Below, one piece after another: positions 34,201 through 48,600 of a stretch of DNA of 64,000 nucleotides; within the stretch, counting starts at the first letter, position 1, and the number at the start of each line of letters is the position of its first letter. The stretch lies in contig NC_091172.1 of the NCBI RefSeq assembly GCF_040958095.1, forward strand, positions 7,853,314 to 7,917,313, in the 5' to 3' direction. A model generated the notes under the pieces. That model was not told where the DNA came from, searched no databases, and was given only the letters and a program-made list of their open reading frames with translations. Both the position numbers and the translations under genes were made by a program. The DNA is from Procambarus clarkii. Lineage: Eukaryota > Arthropoda > Malacostraca > Decapoda > Cambaridae.

Positions 34201-37200
34201 AACCGGGGAATGGAGCTTTGTATATGGGAAGGGGCCGAGACCATGCCAATGCAAAGAGGTCCACACCCGGGAGTCTGAAGATCTCTCAAAGTTACACAAA
34301 GGAGGTGGCATAACAGTCCACTCTGTGGAAACAGGAAGGAATTGGGACAGACCATCCGCAAGAACATTGGAGACTCTGGACATGGCAAACAAATTCTAAT
34401 GCAGATATTAACAACAACAACAATACATAAGCAAATGGCCTCCACAGGACAGAGTCCAAAGAATGGCCAACACTTATCTAGAAAAAATAAGACCTAACGG
34501 GCTAAGGTTCCTGTGGAGCAGAAGCAGCCTAAACTTTGTTGCACCATGCAAATGACTGAGGTACTCCACTGAATGATCTGGGAGCTCCCTGGTGCTGCCA
34601 CCTGGTGATTATTAGTTGCTACTAATGGGTGAATGACCTAACTACTGGATGTTAATTTTCTGAGCAGTTTAGACATGCCCTACTATTTTCTGCTTTGTTT
34701 TGCTCTACCTTTCTAGTAGCTTATTTCCCAATTTTGGTTATCACGAATCCTCTGCTTTCTGCGCTTCTGTGAGGGATGCCAGGTTTGGGCCTCTGGTCCA
34801 TGGTAGATTTTTCATGACTCACAAGAGTCTGGTTTGATTTGAAATAGGTGGAGATAACCAGGTGGCTAGCTACAGGGGGGCCACCATGGAGCCCTCCCAG
34901 AAATAACTAGCTCTGCCACCTACAGTATAGTTGAGTAATACAAAAACGTTTTACATATAAAAAAAAATTACACAAAAGAAACATAACTAACCCAATCATT
35001 GCCAAAAAGTTGTAAGAATGCCTGATGGATGGTGAATTTCTCTGGATTCAAGTACGTCAGATCCTCCAGACGATAACGCGAGGATGTGCAAAAGAACGTG
35101 TTGATGCCATCAGCCACAACAGCAACCTTGCATCTGGAAGACAATATCATACATCACCATATACAGACAGTTGGTCACAATAATGTGGCTGAAAATTAGA
35201 CACCCAACACACGCATCTGAAAATAGTTACAATTCAGGCTCAAAAGGCTCCTTCATAATATCAGTTGAGTTTATGAAGAACAGGACCTCTGAACAATAAT
35301 TTGAGACATCAGTAAATTAAGAGTACAGAATATGACAATTGATTGACAGTCTAGCTGATCCAATTAATTAACTTATTTAGATAAATTAGGCTCCATCAAG
35401 ATCAAATAACACTGATTGAGATCAATCCAAACCAGTACAGTACAGGACACACCTGAACACTTTCCTGGGCTGGGTGGAATGATGGAGGGGCACCAATGCC
35501 TTAGTGCCTGAGTGCTTGTGTGTGACCAGCAATAATGGGGAACTTGAATGTAAAACATCTGGCAGATCGTATACTGGGTAAAGCATGGTGGTGAGCAGTC
35601 TAAACCAGCCCGAGGCTAACTCCACAAATTATGTTGCTACTCATTAAATTCCTGCCTATATATTATCAATGCCCTCTTTTATGTCTTCTTCATTTGATTT
35701 GATTTTCATAATTCATATTCTATATGTTTTGGCAAATTTCTTCTTGTGCACGTATAATGAACCTGTACTCTATTTGAAAGATTAAATAAATTTATAGTTA
35801 TTGACAGCTGACAATTAACAATAATTCTGGCTAACACAATACAAGACAAACTTCACATTGTGTACAAACAATATTTAAGCATTCTGATGATGGTAAAATG
35901 AGTCATCCTTCTGGAAATTCCCAAAGTTCACTTTTTAAACAAATAATTTTTTGTTAGCAGTGTGGGCATAGCTTATCAGATGACAACCAAATTATCAGGG
36001 GGACCATACAGAGATCACCTTAAAAAACTATCTACCTCTCAAGACCGTAAATGCTCTCTCGGTGAGAATTTTTACTGTGCTTTGCAAATTACGTGCCAGA
36101 AAAACATGAACGTTATGTCTGTTTTATTTTTACATTAACATACATCAATAATTTGCACAAATTTCCCTGCTTTAATTTTATTTATGTTGACAAATAAATA
36201 AGGAATGTTGCAATTGCCATAAAAATTTGTATATTCTGCACCATCAAGCAAAATCTAATAACTCTCATATTATTTTACATATATACTGTAGCAAATTCAT
36301 TTGTGAACACATTGGCACCAAAGTTATGTTAATAAACCAAAAACTAACCAAGAAAACATAAGGCGAGTATAAACATTTTAGGTGTCACTGAGCAGAACCT
36401 TGAGATGACCAGAATGTTTATGGTCAGGAATGTGGAGATGGGTCCAAACGTTTAAGTATTAATATTACGATACAACCAAACATATACTGTACTTCAGCAT
36501 TGTTTGCGCACAAATGATTGGTCCTAGGTTCGATTCATGGGCAGGATGAGACTTTTGGAGACATTTCCTTATACCTGGTGCCCCTATGTTTACCTAGCAG
36601 TAAACAGATACCTGCTTGATAGGGTTCTGAGAGTTCTACTCCCCAAGCCCGGCCAGAGGTCCAGGCTTGACCTTTGAGAGCGTGGTCTACTAAGCTATTG
36701 CTTGGAGCAGCCTGCAGATACCTAGGAGTTAGCAAATGGTTTTCAGTCACATCCCGGGGATGATCAGCCTCAATAAGGCTGATCAGGAGAAACCTCAATA
36801 AGCCTAACAGGGGTTTACTGTCCATGACAATGGAAAAAAAACACAAGCAGCAAGATATACAAGTTTAAACTAATATTACTAGGCATCTATGGCATAATTA
36901 TATCCTCAAGGGGTCCACTTGTTAATTTCTCTGATGCTATCTGATGCTATTAGACTGAAGGTCAGAACAAATGTCATCATAACTGAATTTAGTCATCCTG
37001 ATCATCCTGGTCAGAAGAAAAGTTAATTATCAATGTCTAAGTTTGTATGGATGTGAAATATTGGACCTACAAAATGTGACCTTGGAACCTTAATTGTGTA
37101 TGGAAACAATGTTCAAGCTGTATCTTTGGAGTCCATCCTCACACTCGATGCAATCTCCTCTCTGGCATGAAGAAATAGCTCACAAATGAATTATATCCTT

Positions 37201-40200
37201 TTGTCTGAAAGGACTCACCCATCCAGGAAACTCTGTCAACTCTGTTTTGAGGCGCTCAGCAAAGGTCACTCCAACTTTTCTACAAATATCAACTTAAATA
37301 TTAGGAAATACAACTTAAGAATGAGTGATGCACATACAGTAAAAGTATAGCAGGTATACAGGACAGAATAAAACAACTAGTCACCATAGATAGCAGGGAG
37401 ACCCCAAGATGAATATTTGGAATTATGAAGGAACTACTGTCACAAAGAGATAGCTTAATAGACAGGCATTTTGAGCCCTATTGAAGTCAGATCCAGGTTG
37501 TGTGTGTTGTATGTTTTGAGTTAGTTTGATCTTGGATAGCCCCAGAATCTGTTGATGTATAATGCTGAGGGTATGCAGTTTTCTATAACTACACGGTAAG
37601 ATTATATTATGTTCATTTAAATTGTCGTCTCATTATCCTAATGTTGCGATCAAAATTTGTATCAATTTTCTGTCTCACTGCTCTGAAGGTAAAATACACT
37701 ATGTTTTTCCAATACATATCCAATACATATCAAATTGTAAGCTAACTGTTACTCGCTTTGTACCAAAAATGTGTTTGATTTAGATTTTTGTGTACCTGTT
37801 TGATTCAGCCATTATTGTAATAATTTGTGTAAGTTGTTACAATAAATGTGCCCCCCCCATATTTATTCCTGTAGTAGTCAGGGTTCATTCTAGATGCACA
37901 ATCGAGATTTCCAGGCGGGAAAGAAATGGTTGGGCACATTTCCTTTCACCTAATGCTCTATTCACCTAACAGTAAGTAGGTACTCATGAGTTAGTCAGCT
38001 TGTTGTGGAGTTGCATCCTGGGCGGGGTTAGTAATTCGCACTTAGGAAGGGGAGAGGGTCCTCGATATAAGCCTAACGTGTATGAATACACTCTAGCTTC
38101 CTGTCCCCCGGACACAATAAATTATTATTATTAAAATTATTAAAGCTTCAAATTATAAATCATCAACATTTAACTAAATGAAATACTAAACAATTTCAAT
38201 ATTATTGTATTTAGCATATTACCTTTTTGCTGTAGCATACTGCTTCAGCTCAGTGGCAAGAGCCATAATGCAATCTGAGGCATATCGGGCCCGAGATATA
38301 CCCGTCTCTATTAGTTCTGAAAGGGGAACTCCAACCTCTGTCACTTCACGTCTAGACCACATATACTTCTCGCTCGTCACAAGCTGCAATGAAATGATGC
38401 ACTAATAAGAAAAAGGTTCAAGAAATAATCAGTCAACTTACTGAAATTGAATTAGCCTCTGCAGAGTTAAGTGTGATACAGGTGAATGCCAGGCAAAAGG
38501 TGAGGTGAGGGCTGCTGGCTTCTCTCACTTTGTTATGGTAACCAAGTACAGTACTGCCACCTGGTGACAATCAATTTAGTGGATAGTTTACTAACCAGAA
38601 CTTAACAGCTATAACAGGTTTCTGCTATGATTCCAATTCGGCCCGTAGAATTGTGCCGAGTGATTTGCTTCTGATTTCTGTCTTAAACTTAGCAATTGCT
38701 CAGATAGAGGATTGAGGTCAACTTTACACTGTCTCCCTTTCCTAACTCAGTAGCAAGACCTTTAAAAAGATGCTTATAATGGTAGAGCAAAACCCAACAA
38801 GAGCCGAGCGAGTGAACACTGTCCTGGATGAACCCTGGCCCCGGATCAGGGAGCTACAACACATGTACAGTACTACAAACCACACAGTGAAAGTCAGTAC
38901 TTTACCTGCAAGGTCTTAAGAAGTTCAGAATTCTGAGATTTAAAATGCTGAAGCCACATAACAGCATCGAGAGGATGATCATAACGGCCAGGCACAGAGG
39001 CTGACTGTGCTATCTCCTTGAAGCCTCTCCTCCAGCGAGGTGCTGAAACAAATACTTGACTATCACCGCCACAACTAAGACCGTTATGAGCATATAACAC
39101 AAGTGAACATTGATGACCAAGCCACACACAAGATGATGAAGAAGCAACAATGTTTCGAGTTGATAATTGTCCAGGATGGACCAAAATGTCGTCATTTCTT
39201 CATCTTCTGACGTGTGGTTTGGTCATCATATCTTCAGCCATGTTATTGTGTCTCATTGTCTGCACCAGTGAAGATTATTTTCATTCACAAACCTTGCATG
39301 ATTTAAGTGCAGAACTACAAAATTTTAAAGATCTATAGTAAAGTATATTACTGATCAGTAATGCAATTTCAGAGATGATGAATTATGCTTATCTCACAAA
39401 AAATTAATTATACTTAACCCACAGAAGACGAATTATACTTGCCCTGTGGAAGATCAATTATGGTTCTCTTCTTAGTTAATCAATTATGCTTACCCCATGG
39501 ATGACTGATTACACTTACTCCATGGATGAGTGATTACACTTACCTCATGGATGATCAATTATATTTACCCAATGGATGATAAATTATATTTATTCAATAG
39601 ATGTTAAATTATATTTACCCCATGGAAGATGAATCAGTAGCCATCCATCCTCCGACAAGAAATGAGTAATATGCACTAGTGACAAAGATTTTCCAACACC
39701 ATCATTGCCATCTGTTGCCAGGTTAAGGACTACAAGTTATTAAAATTACTATACACAAATAATTTAAGAATTTAAAAGATCAATCATAAACGTACAATTT
39801 ACAGTAGTGAAGCACACAAAAACCCAGCGTTTAAAGTAATGAAATGCCAATTTCTGGAGGTCAGGCTGTTCCCTGACGCTATCATCCTAAGATCACTGCA
39901 CACTGAAAGATCACATCAGCTCTGTTAAACGAAGGGCCTCCTTAACCACCAACATAGGAAGGAAACAACGACTTATAATGAAATGATCGAAGTGCACAAA
40001 TGGATGAATGTAGTAATATACAAAAAGGGATATTAACTGGGGTATTAGGAACATGAAACAATGGGTATTTAACTGGGTAAGTTTCCATGTTTTTAAATGA
40101 AGGGCCTCCTTAACCCCTGCATAGTCTCTCTGGATGGATTGAAACTTGGCTAACACCCCCTCTGCGGGTTTGAAGCGTCAATGGAAGAGTTGTAACATTA

Positions 40201-42638
40201 TGGAAAGAGTGCTCTAACCAGGTTGTCCTTTAGAAATTTCCCCTTCTTTCATGCTAACATTGGTGACTTCTGTGGAAAGATAGGCCATGCGGGATGTTCT
40301 CTGTACACGTTTTTAAGCCAGTCCCACAGGTTTTTCATATTCTGTTGTAGGGGACTTGCAATTCCTGGGAAATAGAGGAGAGGAGAGGTAAGATCACTCT
40401 CTCATTAGCGTCACGTCTCCATCCCATGTTTAGTAGAATCTACCTGTCTATTCCCAGGACCTTTGTCGCTGCTGCTAGAATAACATCATTTGGGTATCCT
40501 CTACTTCTGAATAATGTCCTAATGTCGATCAAACCACGCACTAGAAAGTGGAGAGACGACGAAGTTTCGGTCCGTCCTGGACCATTATCAAGTCGACTGT
40601 GTGACACAATCGACTTGATAATGGTCCAGGACGGATCGAAACATCGTTGTCTCTCCAGTTTCTAGTGTGTGGTTTGGTCAACATTTTTCAGCCATGTTAT
40701 TGTGACTCCTCATCTGCAATGTCCTAATGTTTTCCTGGGGCTCCTGTAGGTTCTGCTTCTTGCTGATGATTCTTTTTAGCCATATGCCCAGCGAGTATGG
40801 AAGCGACTTTTTGAGGAAGAGTGGGCGACTCGATGAGTAGAGTTGAAACAAGTGTAGATTAGTAGATTTGCAGTAGGCTATTGTTATAATGATCTGGTGC
40901 TTAGTTCATGGCTCTCCCTTTCTCCCCTCCCATTTGTCACAGTTCACCTTCACTAGTCATATCCCTGAGTCAAGAGGTTCACTCTTGGCCCTCTCCATTT
41001 CCCTCTCTAACCCCCACTCGATTCCCTCTATACTCCCACTCATTCCCCTCTCCTCCTGCCTTCGCCAGTAACCATTTGACAGTTTTAAGAACAGTGACGA
41101 TTTACCGTAATTCTCAAGTTTCGAGTGAGGGAGCTGGGAGCCATATACGGCTGTGGTTTCCTGTGTAACGTGGGATCGGTTCATGAGTCTACAGGAGTAA
41201 AACATAACGTTCAGGACAGGCCTGTGTCACTTAGGGGCGGGGCTAGTCAGAGGTCTGGCTGGCCTAAGAATGAGACACTATAGTCATTAGTTGAGTTTTG
41301 ATAGGCGGAGTTAAGTGGGCCTAGGAACTAAGTGGGTGGAGCCTGTTCCACTGGTTAGAGTTTTAGGAAATATGAGAGTCAGTGTGTCTTGGGGCTTAGT
41401 GGGGTACAGGTCCCGTTGACCTGTGGGAGGCAAGCCATTAACAGCTGGGCTGGTTGCAGTAGTACGGTATAGTGCACTTCAGTTTCATGTATATTTCAGT
41501 ATTGCCGTCATTTGCCTCTTAGGATGTGTTAGGACCTTTCAAATTTTTATTTTAATTTACGTGCTTAATTTAATAAAGTGAATATATTTGTTCCAGTGGT
41601 ATTCAGTTAATTAGCCTTTTTAATCTATTTTTCTACTTTGTCACTTTTATATGTGGTTGATGTGTTGGCTTAGAAAGTTCGTGTTCTCTCCTCCATCTAT
41701 GAATATTAGAGTCGCTCTTGAATCCCCCTTCAGTTCTGTAACGATTACAGCATTCATCCTCAAGATTTATTTAGTTGCCCCTTTGAGTTCCATGATTATT
41801 GAGTCCCTTCCTTCCTGGGGAAACAATAATTTAGACACATTCATTTATGTTTTGGGAAGGTGATGGCAGTGTTTGATGATTTTAATTATTAGTTATAAAT
41901 TAATAACTCCTATTCTTGTTGTGTCCTCCTCATTTAATATTCAGCTTATATTTCGTGGCAGTTCAGTGAGGGGTCATACTGAACTGTAACAGTGTTAAGC
42001 TGGGGGTATTGAGTGAAGGGAAAAAGAGTAGAGAGAGAGTGGGAAAGGATCATTACAATGGTAGCTTTATTGTAATGGTAACTGAAAGCTACCACTGTAA
42101 TGGTCCTTTCCTACTCTCTCTCTACTCTTTCCCTTTACTCAATACTCACTGGCTGCGAGCCTGGCTGGCTGACTGGCTGTGAGCCTGGCTGGCTGACTGG
42201 CTGGCTGACTGGCTGCGAGCCTGGCTGGCTGGCTGACTGGCTGCGAGCCTGGCTGGCTGACTGGCTGGCTGACTGGCTGAGAGCCTGGCTGGCTGACTGG
42301 CTGCGAGCCTGGCTGGCTGACTGGCTGCGAGCCTGGCTGGCTGACTGGCTGCGAGCCTGGCTGGCTGACTGGCTGCGAGCTGGGCTGGCTGACTGACTGA
42401 CCAAGCTTGACTGGCTAGTAGCATGGCTGCTGGCTGGCTGCCAGCCACATTTGCCCCAAGCCTGGCTTGCTGAGCTGGCCGAGCTGGCTGCGAGCCTGAC
42501 TGACTGGCTGGTTGTGAGCCTGGCTGGCTGCAAACTTGTTTGGTTCACTAGCTGGAAACCTGTCTGGGAGTCGAGCAGCCTGGCTGGCTGTGAGCCTAGA
42601 TGGTTTGCTGGCTGTGAGCCTAGCTGGCTGTTAGCTTG

Positions 42639-42678
<40 letters not shown>

Positions 42679-45600
42679 GCCATGAGCCTGCCTGCCTGCC
42701 TGGCTGGCTGTGAGCTTGCCTGGCTGTGAGCCTGCCTGGCTGTGAGCCTGCCTGGTTGTGAGCCAGCCAGCCTGCCTGCCTGGCTGGCTATGAGCCTGAC
42801 TGACTGTGAGCCTGCCTGCCTGCCTGGCTGGCTGCAAGCTTTAATATTATTTACCTGTAAAGTACTGCAAAACAAAAGCTCATACTGTTCTCTGGATTAG
42901 CTAATCATTAAGTAAAAAGGATACAAAGAATAAATTTATTTGGAGGTAATGAAAGGTTTGTTCTCTTGATGTAGTCAATGGCAGTAAGTGCTGGTTTTCT
43001 AATCATGAGGCAGGTCTCAGCAAATGTTTTACATTGTGTCACATACTGCATGGGAATGCCACCATGCCCAAAAAGTTGTTTCACTGCATCTGGCTGTAAG
43101 GTGTACCACAAACCCAGATGGTCTTGTGTGTGGAGACCCTGAAATAGAAGTTGGAAAAATATAATCATTGTAATAATCTGTTTTCCACTTTCATGAAGTG
43201 GAGAAGAATTGACCCAGAGAAAAAAAGCAGAATTGGTAAAGAACATCAAAGATATTACAAAACTGCACAGTACATATACCTAAGCAAAATGTAAACAAAC
43301 AATACAATTTTGTTATCACTATGCTTGACTACTTTCGTATGACACCACCTACTTTTCCTGAGGTTGCACAATAATGCCCATTTAGGAAAATAATTAAACA
43401 CTCAGTCAGAACAATAGTAAAAGAGATACCTTTCAGTTCCTCCATTTTCCATGCTCTATGTATAAATTTCACCAAGTAAAATTTTGAACTTCAACCTGTC
43501 AAATGAGGAATATGAACTAAGAAAACCTGACTGAAGAAAGATTTCATCCTCATATGAATTATTTTCCAAGGCCCAGCTTCCAAACCTTATTTTTCAGAGG
43601 TAGCACTATGACTCACCAACCCAGGTAAGCAAGAAAACACCATCAAATTCCAAATGTAAACAAATCAGTTTTTAGTTTTATTTTTATTTTAGTTTTTTAC
43701 TTTAGTCTTAACTACAGTATGCTTAATGGTTTTCCCATGACACCCATTGAAGATAATCATTAAAAATTAATTGTGAGCAATATTAAGCTTTCAGCTGCAA
43801 ATCACAATCAGGGATGTCATGATCATTAACCCCTGCACTTCGACATGACTTTTGACAAGCTGCCAGCTTCATTTCCTCATCGAGGCCACTAGTGTTAGTG
43901 GCTCTCGGGTAAATTAGCTAAGTATTTAACTACAGCCCCGTTAGTCTGGCACTTCTTGCAGAAAACTGTACATTTTTTTCTTGAAAACTTCCACTTTTGT
44001 TCCAACAATATTTCTCATATATACTTGCTGGGAAGATATTGAAGAACCATGGACCTATGATGTTCATACAGTGTTCTATGATTGTGCCTCTGACACCTCT
44101 ATTCTTCACCGACTCTATTCTGAATTTCCTTCCATATTGTTCACTCCAGAATGTTGTTATTTTGCTGTGCAAATTTGGGACCTGTCCATCATGTACCTTC
44201 CATGTATATGTATAGTTACTTATAGGAGCTGCCTCGTATGGGTCAATAATAGGAGCTGCCTCGTATGGGCCAATAGGCCTTCTGCAGTTACCCTTGTTCT
44301 TATGTTCTTATATATTGTTTGATACCTCTCTCTAGTCTCCTTTCTACAGAGTACATTTTGCAAGCTCTGAGACAATCCCAGTAATTTAGGTGCTTTAACG
44401 TGTCAATGTGTGCCATATATGTTCTTTGTATTCCCTCAATTTCAGCAATCTCTCCTACTCTAAAGGAAGAAGTGAATACAGTATTGAACAGTACTCAAGG
44501 GGGGACAGCACCAGTGATTTGAATAGTATGAGCATTGTGATGGGATCCCTGGCTTTGAAGGTTCTCGTAATCCATCATATAACTTTATTAGCTGATGCTA
44601 TATTTGCTTGGTTAAGCTCCCTAAACGTTAAGTCGTCAGATATTATTATTCCCAGATCCTTTACATGTTGCTTTCCTACTATGGGTAGATTTGATTGTGT
44701 GGGTATGTGTTGGAGTTGTGTTGGAGTTATGTTGGAGTTGTGTGGGAGTTATGTGGTAGTGATGGGACATGCCACATTACGTGGTTAAATGTTTTATTTT
44801 ATTCGAACACTGCCAACAAATGAATTTATCCTCCAAGGACAAATAAAAATGAAATACTGTTCATTGGAATTAATTTGAAAATACATACAAAATGTAAGAA
44901 AAATTGGTGAATAAGATACAGTATCTGTACTTAAACTATAACTGGATTTTGATGATAGTGTGGCAATGGCTACATGTCACCATCACAGAGACAAACCAAT
45001 TCATATGGCATTAGTTCCATCCATAAAGGAGAGGGATGGATGGAATTAGAGAGGGGGGGGGGGAGAAGTTTACCTGTGACCTGTTTCCTTGTTAGTTAAG
45101 TAGTCTTGTACTTGTCTGCCCATTTTCTCACCTGCCTGCCCTCCCAACCTAATCTTCATTCTTGTCCACCGATCTTAAAATTCCCATCCACTCTTTCTGC
45201 CAATAAACAGGGGTACATATTTCAGTGTACAGTGGAACCTCGGTTTTCAAATGCCTCTCTTTTCAAGTTTTTCAGTTCTTGAGCTCAATTTCTTTGAAAA
45301 GTTTGAGGTGGTATTTGAGGTTTGCCTTGGTGCTCGAGTTTGTTGATACACGTATGGGCCGACCAAGCACGTGGCATGCTTCAGTTTACCGGTGTCTCCC
45401 ACCTATTGATGACTCCGCTTGAATTCTTTGTGAAGAATTTCATTGTTTTTGTGCATTTTTGGTTTCTGAACATAAAAGTTCTTATTATATATCATGCCAT
45501 GGGTTCCAAAAAAAGTGGGTGGTAAAGTTCAACCTAAGAAAATAGTTGTGAGAATGACAACAGAGGAAAAACAAGAGACCATTCATAGAGACAATGTGAT

Positions 45601-48600
45601 GTCTCACTACAGACAAGTGTTAAAACAGAGAAAAACAATTGTCTACAGACAGTCTTAGTAAGACAAGCAAGCAGTGAGCCACAACCAGGTCCTATTGGTA
45701 TGCCTGCAAAATGTAAGAAAGAGAGTACCCCAGAAATGTTATCATTGCTGTTATAATGGAAGGGGGACTCCCTTTCCAAACACTAACCCCTCTCCTCCTC
45801 CTCCTCCCCCTCTTCCTCACTGTCTTCCATACGCCAATAAGAATCCTCAACATAGGTAAGATATACTGTACTTGTACATACTGTAGTACAAAATTTTAGT
45901 AGTAGTATGTATAAAATGTATTTTTAAGTTAATATTTTTGGGGGTGTGGAACGGATTAAATCAATTTACATTATTTCTTAAGGGAAAATTCGTTTCGGTT
46001 TTCGAACTGTCTCTGGGAACAGATTAAATTCGAAAACGAAGGTACCACCATATATGTCATCTTCAAACACACAACCACTAGTCCTCTCAATGCAATTCTT
46101 GCCATCTACCAATATTTGAACCACTGGAGATATATATATACTAGCCTTCACTGGCATTTGCTGGCCAACCAGTACGTATACTTTATTCCTGAACATAGTT
46201 GAGAGATGAAATAAACTCTTTATATTCTGGGTTACACTGAGAAGTGTATTAAACCTTCCGGTGAATATGTACACCGATTTTCATGATATATATACATCAG
46301 CTGATATACAATGTGACTGGTCAGTTGTCCAGCTGAGCCAGCAACATTATTAGCTAAAAGATAAGATGAACAATGTTACCTTCCCTCTGACTGGTGAAAC
46401 TAAAAGTAGTAGTGACCTCTATCACTCCAAAATCTCTAATGTCACATAAACACCTTCCTGAATTTGCCATCTACAGGGAATTTCTTAGCGTTACTAAGAA
46501 TCTTTGTAACACAGCCATTTAAGAAGAAATACATGACTGAATTTATTACCTGGCAAATTTTTTGGTGTCACCAAACAACATATATATAAGAAACGGAAGT
46601 TTGTTAATATACTGATGTCCAGACACCAGAGACCAGCAACCATCCGGAGATTGGCAGCCTAATCCTATATACTACATGCAAATAGTTGTGAAACAGTATA
46701 ATGTTTTCATGGTTTTCAAAATAGAAAAAATGGATAAAGCTCTTCCCACTCACTGGGTGATGAACAGAAGTGCGTGGAGCTGTGATCTTCACCGCAGGAG
46801 CTGCCTCACTGCTCCAGCATCTTGCTGCTTTCCTTAAAAAAACTGGACTCTTTTGGATTTGAAGTAAACTGTTAGGACCTGTGAGGAAAATAATCTTAAT
46901 AATGATCAAATCATTTAATATTGAAACAATGTGTAATTTAAAATATTCATAAAAAACTTAATTTGTAAAAAAAAAAAGATATCGTTAGCTTACTGCAAAC
47001 TGAATTACAATACTGTATTATATTTGATGATGATGATACAATACCATCACTGACTGGAGAGCAAATCGCTAATTTCTAATAGTGGCAGTTACCAAGTTTG
47101 TTATGCCTGTATAACTTTACCTAATCTAGCCTAGCAGTATATGCCTTGCCTTACCCTTTAACACTGTAACTTAAAGGAAGCCGGTGGTAAGCAATCACCA
47201 ATTCATTCTTATATAAAACGTACATGACTCAGCCTATTAATACATAACGTTATTAATAGGCAGTTAGCAATGTAGATTGCAAGACTTAAACCAACCTGAA
47301 ATAACTTACCCCAATGACATATATTAGGGGCATGTGAAGCATTCAACACAGTAGTTACAAATTATATCAAGAGTTTTATCACAGCTTTTAGGGTTGTGAT
47401 GGAAAAAAGAAGTGTAGGTGTTCGGCAGTCCTCCCAATGGCTGGTGTCAATGCCTATCACATTTAAAAAAAAAAAAAAAAAAAAGATGACTGCATAGCTG
47501 TTGTGTCCTGTGGCAAAATTAGGCAAAACAAGCAAAACAAATAGTATGAACAATTAAACTTTAATTAAATTTAAAACAAATTATGAATAAGACAATTCCT
47601 TGGCTATGTACAGTGCAAACTCACAAGATTCAAAAAATAACAAAAATAATATAGTGGTGACGTTACTCTAAAATGGATAAAGACAAAATGAAATTAACAG
47701 GTGCCGAGAATAAAGCGCCGGCTGAGAACATCCACTAATAGACAGAGCGTATATCAGATGGTTGTTTCAGCTTGAGACCACAGAATAGTCTGACTCCAAT
47801 GGCTGGTGCAGGCCCAGACATCGGCTAGGTAGATGGTGCTGAGGTGCAGAAGTGCAGTGGTGCAGACGTCGATTCACCAATCAGAAGCGGGCAGGCTGGA
47901 AATGCTAGTTTGGTGATCAGCGACGAGGGAGGGGGGAGGTGGAGAGCGAGTGTGTGATACGTTTGCGCCTGGCAAAACATATTTGACTAAATATGTACTA
48001 CACTTGCTTGTAGTATCTAAATGTTGTAGATGTACTGAAGTAACATGACGACAGGAAAGAGCAGGCCAAATCTCTCTTGAAGGAGATTATCGTAACAGGG
48101 TAAATGCACAAAATAAAGTTTGGTTTGATTAGATAAGTTATGCTTGTTGGTATTGTTGTTGAGATAAGGACAATGATAAAACTAGGCCATAGATTTCTGG
48201 ACTGGAAACTAAATGGTCAATATCCCGAAAAAGAATAATAATAATGATTATATCATGGTGTCAAAACGGAGTAAAATCCAGGAGCTTGTAGTGCGTAAAT
48301 GTTGGAGCAGGAGTTCTCAAGGGGGACTGGTCAAGTTGTCTACTGCAATTTCGGATACCGGGCTAGAAACAACTTCATTCACTGAGAAGTTTGTACATAC
48401 AAACCATTTTGTTTGTATATGCGCTGGTTTGTGTTCGCTGCTGTTCTCGTCTGAATAAATACAAATACAAATATTTATTCAGGTAAAGTACATACATATA
48501 AGGTAAGATACAAAAGTTGATGGATTTATAGATAGAGCTAGTACATACAATACCTAAAACCACTATAACGCAAAGCGTTTCGGGCAGGAAAAACACTAAG

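Larger units (their letters stand above)
35140..38220. other. mS29 intron 6
   Basis: It holds the SINE-like repeats at 36495-36845 and 37890-38115 and otherwise AT-rich sequence without recognisable features. Confidence 0.6.

Noticed and set aside
42100..42875. 98- and 246-codon frames (Trp/Leu/Ala or Ser/Gln rich)
   Set aside because: They come from the GGCT/TGCC minisatellite, which contains almost no stop codons on either strand.
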